A stretch of DNA of 64,000 nucleotides from Aeromicrobium sp. Leaf245. GTDB lineage: Bacteria; Actinomycetota; Actinomycetes; Propionibacteriales; Nocardioidaceae. Position 1 is the stretch's first letter; every line of letters begins with the position of its first letter. The stretch covers positions 372,001 to 436,000 of the forward strand of contig NZ_OW824151.1 of the NCBI RefSeq assembly GCF_942548115.1. The letters are read 5' to 3'. The notes beneath the pieces are model-generated. The model was not told the DNA's origin and did not search any database. It saw only the letters and a program-made list of their open reading frames with translations. Positions 9,533-17,140 of this stretch are shown here, piece after piece. The translations under genes and the position numbers were made by a program.

Positions 9533-9545
9533 GGCACGCCGAGGG

Positions 9546-10688
9546 TCACAGGCCCATGGAACGCCCGATGATCTCCTTCATGATCTCGGTGGTGCCGCCG
9601 TAGATCGTCTGGATGCGGGTGTCGAGGTACGCCTTGGAGATCGGGTACTCGCTCATGTACCCGTAGCCGCCGTGCAGCTGGAGGCACTTGTCGACGGTCT
9701 TCTTCTGCAGCTCGGTGGTCCACCACTTGCCCATGGCGGCGTCGGAGACGGTGAGGTCGCCGCGGTTGTGCTGCGTGATCGACTCGTCGACGAACACCTG
9801 CGCGATCCTCGCCTCGGTCTCCAGCTCGGCCAGCACGAAGCGGCTGTTCTGGAAGGAGCCGACGGGCTTGCCGAACGCCTTGCGCTCCTTGACGTAGTCG
9901 AGCGTCATGTCGATCGCGGCGCGGCACGCGGCGGCTGCGACCACGGAGATCGAGAGACGCTCCTGGGGCAGCTTCTCCATCAGGTAGATGAAGCCCTGGC
10001 CGGGCTCGCCGATGAGGTTCTCCTTGGGCACGCGCACGTTCTCGAAGTAGAGCTCGGCGGTGTCCTGGGCCTTCAGGCCGATCTTGTCGAGGTTGCGACC
10101 ACGCTCGAAGCCGGGCGTGCCCCGCTCCACCGCGATGAGCGAGAAGCCCATCGCGCCGGCCTCGGGGTCGGTCTGGCAGACGACCAGCACGAGGTCGGCG
10201 TTGATGCCGTTGGTGATGAAGGTCTTGGAGCCGTTGATGACGTACTCGTCGCCCTCCAGCACCGCGCGGGTCTTGATGCCCTGCAGGTCCGAGCCGGTGC
10301 CCGGCTCGGTCATGGCGATGGCCGTGATCATCTCGCCGCTGCAGAACTTCGGGAACCAGCGCGCCTTCTGCTCGTCGGTGGCGTAGGAGAGCAGGTAGCC
10401 GGACACGAGGTCGGTCTGGATGACGAAGCCGATGCCGCTCGCCCCGACCCGGGTGATCTCCTCGGACAGGATCGCGTTGTAGCGGAAGTCGTCGATGCCG
10501 CCTCCGCCGTGCTCCTCCGGCATCATGAAGCCGAGCAGGCCCAGCTCGCCGGCCTTCTCCCAGACCTCGCGGGGGACGATGCCGTCCTTCTCCCACTGGT
10601 CGTGGTGCGGCGCGATCTCCTTCTCGCAGAACGTGCGGACGGTGTCGCGGAAGGATTCGTGGTCGGCGTCGAAGATGGTGCGCTTCAT
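9546..10688 (-). CDS. Acyl-CoA dehydrogenase, long-chain (ACADL-like) type
   Basis: A 380-residue FAD enzyme that introduces the trans-2 double bond into acyl-CoA. Domains are in the normal order: N-terminal helices, a beta domain with MTEPGTGSDL and the W-F/T loop, and a C-terminal helical domain with YVKERKAFGKPV and LQLHGGYGYMSEYP. The end reads YGGTTEIMKE, so the usual medium-chain catalytic Glu (YEG) is replaced by Gly. The LPQERL motif instead supplies the base, as in mammalian long-chain acyl-CoA dehydrogenase, a group that also accepts methyl-branched substrates. It follows the racemase gene by 33 nt on the same strand, suggesting joint use on branched acyl-CoA. Confidence 0.93.
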   Translation of the reverse strand: MKRTIFDADHESFRDTVRTFCEKEIAPHHDQWEKDGIVPREVWEKAGELGLLGFMMPEEHGGGGIDDFRYNAILSEEITRVGASGIGFVIQTDLVSGYLLSYATDEQKARWFPKFCSGEMITAIAMTEPGTGSDLQGIKTRAVLEGDEYVINGSKTFITNGINADLVLVVCQTDPEAGAMGFSLIAVERGTPGFERGRNLDKIGLKAQDTAELYFENVRVPKENLIGEPGQGFIYLMEKLPQERLSISVVAAAACRAAIDMTLDYVKERKAFGKPVGSFQNSRFVLAELETEARIAQVFVDESITQHNRGDLTVSDAAMGKWWTTELQKKTVDKCLQLHGGYGYMSEYPISKAYLDTRIQTIYGGTTEIMKEIIGRSMGL

Positions 10689-10721
10689 GGGGTCCTCTTT
10701 CGGTGCTTGCGAGATGGTCGG

Positions 10722-11873
10722 TCAGGCCTGGACGGCGACGCCGTCGGCGATGAGGGACTCGACGTCGTCGATGCCCCAGGCGGTCAGTGCGTCACGTGTG
10801 CTGGCGCCGGGCGCCTCGGGCGCGGAGCCGAGGCGGGCCTCGGTGCGCGAGAAGCGTGGGGCCGGCGCGGGCTGGGTGGTGCCGTGGTGCTCCACGTAGG
10901 TGCCCCGCGCGACGTTGTGCGGGTGCTCGTAGGCCTCGGCCAGCGGGAGCACCGGGTGCACGCAGGCGTCGCTGCCCTCGAAGACCTCCACCCACTCGGC
11001 CTGGCTGCGGGCGGCGAACCGATCCTCGATCCGGTCGCGCAGCTCGGGCCAGCGCTCGAGCTCGTACTGGCCGGGCAGGTCGCCTCCCAGGAGGTCGGTG
11101 AACGCGGCGAAGAACTGCGGCTCCAGGGGGCCGACGGACATCCAGCGCCCGTCGGAGGTCTCGAAGACGTCGTAGAAGGGCGCGGCCCCACCGAGCAGGT
11201 TGGTGCCGCGACGCCCGTCCCAGCTGCCCGACTGCTGCATCGTGACGGCCATGGTCATGAGGTGGGCGGTGCCGTCGGTGATGGCGGCGTCGACGACCTG
11301 GCCCTCGCCCGTGCTGCGCGCGTGCAGCACCGCGGCCAGCACGCCGGCGACCAGGTAGAGGGACCCGCCGCCGAAGTCGCCGAGCAGGTTCATCGGGAAC
11401 GTGGGGGCGTCGCCGGGTCGGCGGCCGATCGGGTCGAGCGCACCGGCGACGGCGATGTAGTTCATGTCGTGGCCCGCGGTCTGGCTGAGCGGTCCGTCCT
11501 GGCCCCACCCGGTCATGCGGCCGTAGACGAGCGCGGGGTTGCGGGCCAGGCAGGCGTCGGGGCCGATGCCGAGGCGCTCGGTGACGCCGGGACGGAAGCC
11601 CTCGAGCAGCACGTCGGCGGACTCGACGAGCCGCAGCACGGTCTCGACGCCACGGGGGTCCTTGAGGTCCAGCGCGACGGAGGGGCGACCGCGGCCGAGC
11701 AGGTCCTGCTCGGGGGTCGTGAGCTGGAGGCCACCGCCGCCGGGGCGGTGCACCCGGACGACGTCGGCGCCGAGGTCGGCGAGCATCATGGCCGCGAAGG
11801 GACCGGGGCCGATGCCCACGATCTCGACGACGCGCACGCCCTGCAGGGGCCCTGAACCGGAGTTGATCGTCAC
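10722..11873 (-). CDS. CaiB/BaiF CoA-transferase family protein, alpha-methylacyl-CoA racemase-like
   Basis: A 383-residue member of the class III CoA-transferase/racemase family. It starts with LQGVRVVEIVGIGPGPFAAMMLADLGADVVRV, the usual N-terminal CoA fold. It has the AGHDMNYIAVAGAL segment, whose His matches the catalytic His of alpha-methylacyl-CoA racemase, and GDFGGGSLYLVAGVLAAV, whose Asp matches the catalytic Asp. Length and both residues favour racemase activity, which converts (2R)- to (2S)-methylacyl-CoA so that acyl-CoA dehydrogenase can act; that partner is encoded next. The 19-bp motif 10 nt upstream of the start probably controls it. A true CoA-transferase role remains possible. 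Confidence 0.9.
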   Translation of the reverse strand: MTINSGSGPLQGVRVVEIVGIGPGPFAAMMLADLGADVVRVHRPGGGGLQLTTPEQDLLGRGRPSVALDLKDPRGVETVLRLVESADVLLEGFRPGVTERLGIGPDACLARNPALVYGRMTGWGQDGPLSQTAGHDMNYIAVAGALDPIGRRPGDAPTFPMNLLGDFGGGSLYLVAGVLAAVLHARSTGEGQVVDAAITDGTAHLMTMAVTMQQSGSWDGRRGTNLLGGAAPFYDVFETSDGRWMSVGPLEPQFFAAFTDLLGGDLPGQYELERWPELRDRIEDRFAARSQAEWVEVFEGSDACVHPVLPLAEAYEHPHNVARGTYVEHHGTTQPAPAPRFSRTEARLGSAPEAPGASTRDALTAWGIDDVESLIADGVAVQA

Positions 11874-11881
11874 AGCACCAT

Positions 11882-11901
11882 TGTGACAGTCCTACTGTCA
11901 C
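11882..11901. promoter_or_regulatory. Putative operator between racemase and hydrolase genes, TGTGACA-N5-ACTGTCA
   Basis: An 8-bp perfect inverted repeat (GTGACAGT, CCT, ACTGTCAC) lies 10 nt from the racemase start and about 32 nt from the hydrolase start. TGTGACA and ACTGTCA with a 5-base gap match exactly the element in front of fadA at 6271. Its position would allow one dimeric repressor to control both divergent genes. Confidence 0.6.
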
Positions 11902-11932
11902 GATGTCGAGAGGGTGTCGAGATACCGTCGGT

Positions 11933-12739
11933 ATGTGGCACCATGCTGCCGTGCATCCTGATCTCGCCTACACCCGACGCGGCACGCCCGGCGCTCCCCC
12001 GCTCGTCCTCCTGCACGGCATCGGCCACCGTCGCCAGGCCTGGGACCCGCTCCTGGACGACCTCGCCCGCGACTACGACGTGATCGCCCCCGACCTGTCC
12101 GGGTTCGGCGAGTCCCCCGCCTTCGCCGGCGGCGTCCGGTACTCGATGGAGAACGCGTGCGAGCACATGCTCGACCAGTTCGAGCGCTGGGGCGTCGCGA
12201 AGCCGCACGTCGTGGGCAACTCCCTCGGCGGCGCCATCGCGCTCGAGCTCGGCTCCCGCGGCCTCGTCTCGTCGGTGACGGCGCTCAGCCCCGCCGGGTT
12301 CTTCGGACCCGTCAACCGGTTCCAGGCGCTCGTGCCGCTGCTGCTCATGCGGCTGTCGGCGCTGCTCACCCCGGCGCGACTGCTCCAGCGCCTGGCCGCC
12401 GACCTGCGCGGACGGCGGGCCATCGGCGCGATCCTCTACGCCCGACCCGAGCGCCACGACGCCGACCACACCTACGGCGACTCGCTGGCCCTCAAGCACG
12501 CGACGGCCTTCGAGCGCACCGCTCGGGAAGGCGTCACGTACCGCTTCGCGAGCCAGGTGCCGGTCCCCACCACCGTCGCATGGGGCACGAAGGACCGCCT
12601 CCTGCCCTACGCCCAGGCAGCCGTCGCGAAGTCCCGCCTGCCGCAGGCCCGCCACGAGCCCCTGCCCGGCTGCGGTCACGTGCCGATGGCCGACGACCCC
12701 GAGCTCGTCCTGAGGCTGATCCGCCAGACCGCGGTCTAG
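11933..12739 (+). CDS. Alpha/beta hydrolase (serine nucleophile)
   Basis: A 268-residue single-domain alpha/beta hydrolase of unknown substrate. It shows the oxyanion loop LVLLHGIGHRRQAWD, the nucleophile elbow GNSLGGA, an acid in GTKDRLLP and the catalytic histidine in GCGHVPMADDPE, so the Ser-Asp-His triad is complete. A short cap lies between residues about 130 and 195. The start is uncertain: ATG at 11933 or GTG at 11951; no clear ribosome site precedes either. It is divergent from the racemase and shares its palindromic operator, so a role with acyl esters or thioesters is plausible but not shown. Its stop overlaps that of the convergent AraC gene on a CTAG. Confidence 0.85.
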   Translation: MWHHAAVHPDLAYTRRGTPGAPPLVLLHGIGHRRQAWDPLLDDLARDYDVIAPDLSGFGESPAFAGGVRYSMENACEHMLDQFERWGVAKPHVVGNSLGGAIALELGSRGLVSSVTALSPAGFFGPVNRFQALVPLLLMRLSALLTPARLLQRLAADLRGRRAIGAILYARPERHDADHTYGDSLALKHATAFERTAREGVTYRFASQVPVPTTVAWGTKDRLLPYAQAAVAKSRLPQARHEPLPGCGHVPMADDPELVLRLIRQTAV

Positions 12740-13518
12740 ACCGACCTGGCGAAGCGGGCGGGCGTGGTGCCGACGGTCCGACGGAAGTGCCGGGTGAGGT
12801 GCGCCTGGTCCCAGAACCCGGCTGCGGTGGCGGCGTCCGCGGCGGGGACGCCGTGCAACAGCAGCGCGCGAGCCCGGTCGACCCGTCGACCCACGACGTA
12901 GCGGTGCGGCGGCAGCCCGTAGGCCCGCTGGAACGACCGCGCCAGGTGCGCCGGTGAGCGGCCGAGCAGACCGGCGGCCTCCTCGAGCGTGATCCCGTCG
13001 ACGACGTGGTCGTCGAGCACGTCGCGCAGCGCCCGCGCGGCCGGGACGTCGGCAGCAGGGGGGATCACCTGCCGGCCCGAGCCGAGCACGACGTCGCGCA
13101 GGCCCAGCAGCAGCGACTCCGCCTGCCAGGTGTCCTCGGGTCGGGCGAGCACCTCGTGGAGCTCCTCGGTGAGTGCCCGGGCCGCAGCACCGGGCAGCAC
13201 CGGACGGTCGACGGCGTGGCCGGTCACCGACGCCGGCAACCAGGTGGCGTCGAGGTAGAGGACGCGCTTGCGGAAGCCGTGGTCCTGCGAGGCCGACCGA
13301 CCGTCGTGGGTGACGTGCGGCGGCAGCAGGCTGACGTGCCGCTCGGGCGCCGTGCGCGCGTGCCGGTCGAGGTCGTACGCCACGCACCCCTCGTCGATCA
13401 GCAGCACCGTCCAGGTGTCATGGGTGTGCGCCGGGTACGCGTGCGAGGTCATCGTCGCGTGGAACACCTCGCGGACCAGGGGTGCCTGCGGCGCCCAGGC
13501 CCGCACCTGCTCGGCCAT
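12736..13518 (-). CDS. AraC-family transcriptional regulator
   Basis: A 260-residue regulator. The N-terminal half (about 1-150) is a cupin-like AraC ligand domain with the AYPAHTHDTWTVLLIDEG strand pair. The C-terminal half holds two helix-turn-helix units: ITLEEAAGLLGRSPAHLARSFQRAYGLPPHRY and the DAATAAGFWDQAHLTRHFRRTVGTTPARF signature. ATG at 13518 has TACGTT ending 6 nt upstream and no ribosome site, so it is predicted leaderless. It is convergent with the hydrolase (4-nt overlap of stops) and divergent from the DUF2000 gene, a possible target. Ligand unknown. Confidence 0.9.
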   Translation of the reverse strand: MAEQVRAWAPQAPLVREVFHATMTSHAYPAHTHDTWTVLLIDEGCVAYDLDRHARTAPERHVSLLPPHVTHDGRSASQDHGFRKRVLYLDATWLPASVTGHAVDRPVLPGAAARALTEELHEVLARPEDTWQAESLLLGLRDVVLGSGRQVIPPAADVPAARALRDVLDDHVVDGITLEEAAGLLGRSPAHLARSFQRAYGLPPHRYVVGRRVDRARALLLHGVPAADAATAAGFWDQAHLTRHFRRTVGTTPARFARSV

Positions 13519-13568
13519 GTCAGGAACGTACAAGACCGCGCCCGGGCCGGGGGCGGATCGTGGTGGCC

Positions 13569-13985
13569 ATGGAGGACATCCGCTTCGACACCAAGATCGC
13601 CGTCGTCCTGCGCGACGACCTGCTCCCCTGGCAGGAGCTCAACGTGACCGCCTTCCTCGTGAGCGGGGTCGCCGCGAACCCCGAGCTCCTCGGCGAGCCG
13701 TACGAGGACGCCGACGGGCAGCGCTACCTGCCACTGCTGCGCCAGCCCGTCGTCGTCCTGACCGCTGATGCCGCGACCCTCTCTCGAGCCCACGCGAAGG
13801 TCGTGTCCCGAGCGCTGCCCCTCGCGGTCTACACCCACGAGATGTTCTCGACCGGCCACGACGCCGCCAACCGCGCGGCCGTCGCGGCGGTGCCGACCGA
13901 CGCGCTCGACCTCGTGGGGATCGCGGTGCACGGGCCGAAGAACGCGGTCGACAAGTCGCTCAAGGGTTCCCGGCTGCACGGCTGA
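13569..13985 (+). CDS. DUF2000 family protein
   Basis: A 138-residue protein of the DUF2000 family. Typical features are the opening KIAVVLRDDLLPWQELNVTAFLVSG, a central PVVVLTADAATLSRAH, and a C-terminal segment VAAVPTDALDLVGIAVHGPKNAVDKSLKGSRLHG. The fold is thought to resemble peptidyl-tRNA hydrolase II-like proteins, but no activity is established to my knowledge. ATG at 13569 and GTG at 13560 are both possible starts. It sits divergently from an AraC regulator, and in actinobacteria such pairing often reflects control of the small protein by that regulator (inference). Confidence 0.85.
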   Translation: MEDIRFDTKIAVVLRDDLLPWQELNVTAFLVSGVAANPELLGEPYEDADGQRYLPLLRQPVVVLTADAATLSRAHAKVVSRALPLAVYTHEMFSTGHDAANRAAVAAVPTDALDLVGIAVHGPKNAVDKSLKGSRLHG

Positions 13986-14016
13986 CGGGCATAGACCCGG
14001 GCCTCCAGGCGTTCCC

Positions 14017-15123
14017 GTGGACGTGGAGGTCCTCGAGAGCGTGGTGATCGGTGCAGGCCAGGCCGGCCTCTCCGCGTCGTACCACCTGGCCCGACGTGGG
14101 GTGCGGCACGTCGTGCTCGACGCCGACGACGCGCCGGGCGGTGCGTGGCAGCACCGCTGGGACGCGCTCACCATGTCCGACGTGCACGGCGTGGCCGACC
14201 TGCCCGACGCGCCCGTGCCCCCGGCCGAGGGTCACGAGCGGGCCAACGTCTTCGTGCCCGCCTACTTCGCCGCGTACGAGCGGGCGCACGACCTGCCGGT
14301 CGAACGACCGGTGGCGGTCGACCGGGTCGAGTCGGTGCCAGGAACGGGGGACGACCTCCTCGTCGTCCACGCCGGTGACCGCACCTGGCGCACCCGGACC
14401 CTGGTGAACGCCACCGGGACCTGGCGGCGGCCGTTCGTGCCGCGCTACCCCGGCCAGGAGGTCTTCGCAGGCGAGCAGCTGCACACCGTCGACTACCCCG
14501 GCCCGGAGCACTTCCGCGGCCGGCGCGTCATGGTGGTCGGCGGCGGCGCCTCGGCCGTCCAGTTCCTCGGCGCGCTGCGGCCGGTCACGGACACCCTGTG
14601 GGTGACCCGCCGCGAGCCCGTGTGGCGCACCGAGCCCTTCGACCCCGAGGCGGGCCGCGAGGCCGTGGCGATGGTCGAGGAGCGGGTCCGGGCCGGGCTC
14701 CCGCCGCGCAGCGTCGTGAGCGTGACCGGGCTGATGCTGCGCGAGCAGGAGGCCGAGGCCGAGCGGCTCGGCGCCTACGAGCGGCTGCCGGTGTTCGACC
14801 GGCTCGAGCCGGACGGCGCCGTGTGGGGCGACGACCCGGCGGGGGTGCCGGGCCGTGGGCGGCGGACGGAACAGGTCGACGTGATCCTCTGGGCCACCGG
14901 CTTCCGCCCCGACGTCGACCACCTGGCGCCGCTGCACCTGCGCTCACCGAGGGGTGGCATCCAGCTGGGCGCCACGCTCGCCACGTCCACGACGGCCACC
15001 GCCGACCCGCGGGTGCAGCTCGTCGGCTACGGACCGTCGGCCTCGACGATCGGGGCGAACCGGGCCGGGCGCGCTGCCGCCAACGCGGTGGCGCGGACGC
15101 TCAGCTCTCGCGTGGACGCTTGA
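14017..15123 (+). CDS. FAD/NAD(P)-dependent monooxygenase-like protein
   Basis: A 368-residue flavoprotein of the flavin monooxygenase/YUCCA-like group. The FAD-binding Rossmann motif VIGAGQAGLSASYHLARRG starts near residue 10, and the NADPH motif VMVVGGGASAVQFLGAL lies near 175. The family ATGF motif appears as ILWATGFRPDVDHL near 295. Length fits the shorter bacterial members. Substrate is unknown; such enzymes N- or S-oxygenate small amines or thiols, or act as plain oxidoreductases. The start is ambiguous between GTG at 14017 and 14023. Its 3' end overlaps the convergent cyclase gene by 23 nt. Confidence 0.85.
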   Translation: MDVEVLESVVIGAGQAGLSASYHLARRGVRHVVLDADDAPGGAWQHRWDALTMSDVHGVADLPDAPVPPAEGHERANVFVPAYFAAYERAHDLPVERPVAVDRVESVPGTGDDLLVVHAGDRTWRTRTLVNATGTWRRPFVPRYPGQEVFAGEQLHTVDYPGPEHFRGRRVMVVGGGASAVQFLGALRPVTDTLWVTRREPVWRTEPFDPEAGREAVAMVEERVRAGLPPRSVVSVTGLMLREQEAEAERLGAYERLPVFDRLEPDGAVWGDDPAGVPGRGRRTEQVDVILWATGFRPDVDHLAPLHLRSPRGGIQLGATLATSTTATADPRVQLVGYGPSASTIGANRAGRAAANAVARTLSSRVDA

Positions 15124-16084
15124 GCGCCCACGGCTCGAGGTGCTCGTAGCCCTTCACCGAGACCCGCCGTGTGCGGCGCAGCCGGAAGTCGTCGTGGTCG
15201 AGCAGCTCGGCGAGGTCGTGGTCGACGAGGACGCGCGCCGGGCGCGCCACCGAGGTGAGCCGCGCAGCGATGTTGACCGTCGAGCCGAACACGTCGCCCA
15301 GGCGGGCGAGCACGGGACCGTGGGCGAGCCCGACGCGGACGTCGGGGAACTGCTCGTCGGCCTCGGCACGCTCGACCAGCTCGAGCGCGAGCAGCGCGGC
15401 CTCGGTCGGGTCGTCGACCGTGAACAGGGCCTCGTCACCGATGGTCTTGATCACCTGTCCGCCGTGCTGAACGACCAGCTCGGTGACGACGCGCTCGAAC
15501 CACTCGACCATCGCACCGAGCGCGCGCGGACTCATCTGCCGGCTGCGCGAGGTGTACCCGACGATGTCGACGAACCCGACGACGAGATGGCGCTCGGACT
15601 CCGACCGCACGTCGCGCAGCGCGATCCGCGAGGCAGTGGCCAGCAGGTGCCGCCGCCACACGTAGCCCTGCACCTCCTCGACCATCGGGATCACCTCGGC
15701 GAGCACGTCGAGCGGCGGCTGGCCCCCGTCCTCGGTCTGCAGGACCCCGAGCAGGAGGCGCGTCTGCCAGTCGGCGAGCCGGGCGAAGGTCCGCCCGAGC
15801 GACCGGACGAACTGCGGCAGCCGGTCCTCCTCGAGCACCCCGAGGTCGATCAGCCGCTTCGTGACCTTCAGCGCCGCGACGTCGGCCTCGGTGAACGCGA
15901 CCTTGTCGTCCTCGACCTCCGGGAAGCCGAGGTAGCGCCACAGGTCGTTCGCGAGGTCGAGGTCCATGCCGGAACGCTCCGCCACCTCGCGCTGCGTGAG
16001 GGTCGGTCCGCCGTCGAACAGGAAGTCGGCCGCGACGTCGATGAGCAGGCTCGGGTCGAACGCTGGCTGGTCGGACGTGCTCAC
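15101..16084 (-). CDS. Class III adenylate/guanylate cyclase with N-terminal regulatory domain
   Basis: A 327-residue soluble nucleotide cyclase. The C-terminal class III catalytic domain (about 165-300) has the metal-binding aspartates in VVGFVDIVGYTS and KTIGDEALFTV and the transition-state region STVNIAARLTSVARP. The N-terminal 160 residues are helical with an FLFDGGPTLTQREVAERSG segment, resembling the autoinhibitory domain of mycobacterial Rv1264-type cyclases. Product (cAMP or cGMP) cannot be decided by eye. GTG at 16084 is supported by TACGAT ending 6 nt upstream (leaderless). No cyclic-nucleotide effector is encoded nearby. Confidence 0.9.
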   Translation of the reverse strand: MSTSDQPAFDPSLLIDVAADFLFDGGPTLTQREVAERSGMDLDLANDLWRYLGFPEVEDDKVAFTEADVAALKVTKRLIDLGVLEEDRLPQFVRSLGRTFARLADWQTRLLLGVLQTEDGGQPPLDVLAEVIPMVEEVQGYVWRRHLLATASRIALRDVRSESERHLVVGFVDIVGYTSRSRQMSPRALGAMVEWFERVVTELVVQHGGQVIKTIGDEALFTVDDPTEAALLALELVERAEADEQFPDVRVGLAHGPVLARLGDVFGSTVNIAARLTSVARPARVLVDHDLAELLDHDDFRLRRTRRVSVKGYEHLEPWALKRPRES

Positions 16085-16101
16085 GCCCGCATCGTAGGGG
16101 C

Positions 16102-17130
16102 TCAGGCGCTGTCGCGGGAGACCAACGCGGGAGGGAAGACGACCTGCTCGGCCTCGCGCTCCCCGACGTCGGCGAGCTGGTCGAGCAGCAGCCGGGTGGC
16201 CCGTTCCACCATCTCGCCGACCGGGTTGCGCACCGTGGTGAGGGTCGGCGAGGTCCGCTCGGCCACCTCGAGGTCGTCGTAGCCGACCACGGCGACGTCG
16301 CCGGGGACGCTGCGACCCGCCTCGGCGAGGGCGCGCAGGGCGCCCGCCGCCATCAGGTCCGAGGCGGCGAACAGGCCGTCGAGGTCGGGGTGCTCGGCGA
16401 GCAGCGCGCGACCCGCGGCAAGACCCCCGGACTCGGTGAAGTCGCCGCGCCGCACGGCCGAGGCCGACAGACCGGCGCCCTCCACGACCTCGCACCACCC
16501 GGCAAGCCGGTCGGCGCCCGCGGCCATGTCCGCCGGTCCGGCGATCGTCGCGAGCCGGCGCCGACCGCCGTCGAGCAGTCGCTGCGCCGCGAGCCGTCCA
16601 CCCGCGACGTTGTCGGTGTCGACCCACGACAGGGTCTGCACCGCGGCCCAGGGCCGGCCCACGAAGACCGCCGGGAGGCCGAGGCCGCTGAGGTGCTCGG
16701 CCAGCCGGTCGTGCCGGTGGTGCGAGACGACGAGGGCGCCGTCGATGTTGCGTCGGCTCAGGTACCGCAGGAGGCGGCCCTCCTCACCGGGGCGGGCGAG
16801 CAGCAGCACGAGCTGCAGGTCGCGCTCGTCGAGCACGCGGTTCACGCTGCGCAGCGTGTGGCCGAAGAACGGGTCCGCGAACACGCGCTCGTCGGGCTCC
16901 GGCACCACGAGCGCGACCGAGTCCGTGCGACGCGTCACGAGGCTGCGCGCGGCCGGGTTGGGCCGGTAGCCCAGGGTGCGGACCGCCTCCTCGACGGCGG
17001 TCAGCGCCCGTGGCGACACCCGATGACCGCCGTTGATGGCGCGCGACGCGGTGGCGCGAGAGACGCCCGCGAGCCGGGCGACCTCGTCGAGCGTCGGGGC
17101 ACCACCGGGTGCCGTCAGGTCCTCGCTCAC
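16102..17130 (-). CDS. LacI-family transcriptional repressor of the beta-glucoside operon (CebR-like)
   Basis: A 342-residue LacI-type repressor. The headpiece PTLDEVARLAGVSRATASRAINGGHRVSP (about residues 12-40) with a hinge is followed by a periplasmic-binding-protein-like sugar domain. It lies 10 nt after the beta-glucosidase gene and likely binds the two TGGAAGCGCTTCCA-type sites at 21653 and 21731, which resemble the CebR/CelR site TGGGAGCGCTCCCA. By analogy, cellobiose or another beta-glucoside would release it. TAACGT ends 7 nt before its GTG start, so it may also have its own leaderless promoter beginning inside the preceding gene end. Confidence 0.88.
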   Translation of the reverse strand: MSEDLTAPGGAPTLDEVARLAGVSRATASRAINGGHRVSPRALTAVEEAVRTLGYRPNPAARSLVTRRTDSVALVVPEPDERVFADPFFGHTLRSVNRVLDERDLQLVLLLARPGEEGRLLRYLSRRNIDGALVVSHHRHDRLAEHLSGLGLPAVFVGRPWAAVQTLSWVDTDNVAGGRLAAQRLLDGGRRRLATIAGPADMAAGADRLAGWCEVVEGAGLSASAVRRGDFTESGGLAAGRALLAEHPDLDGLFAASDLMAAGALRALAEAGRSVPGDVAVVGYDDLEVAERTSPTLTTVRNPVGEMVERATRLLLDQLADVGEREAEQVVFPPALVSRDSA

Positions 17131-17140
17131 CCGTCGCACG

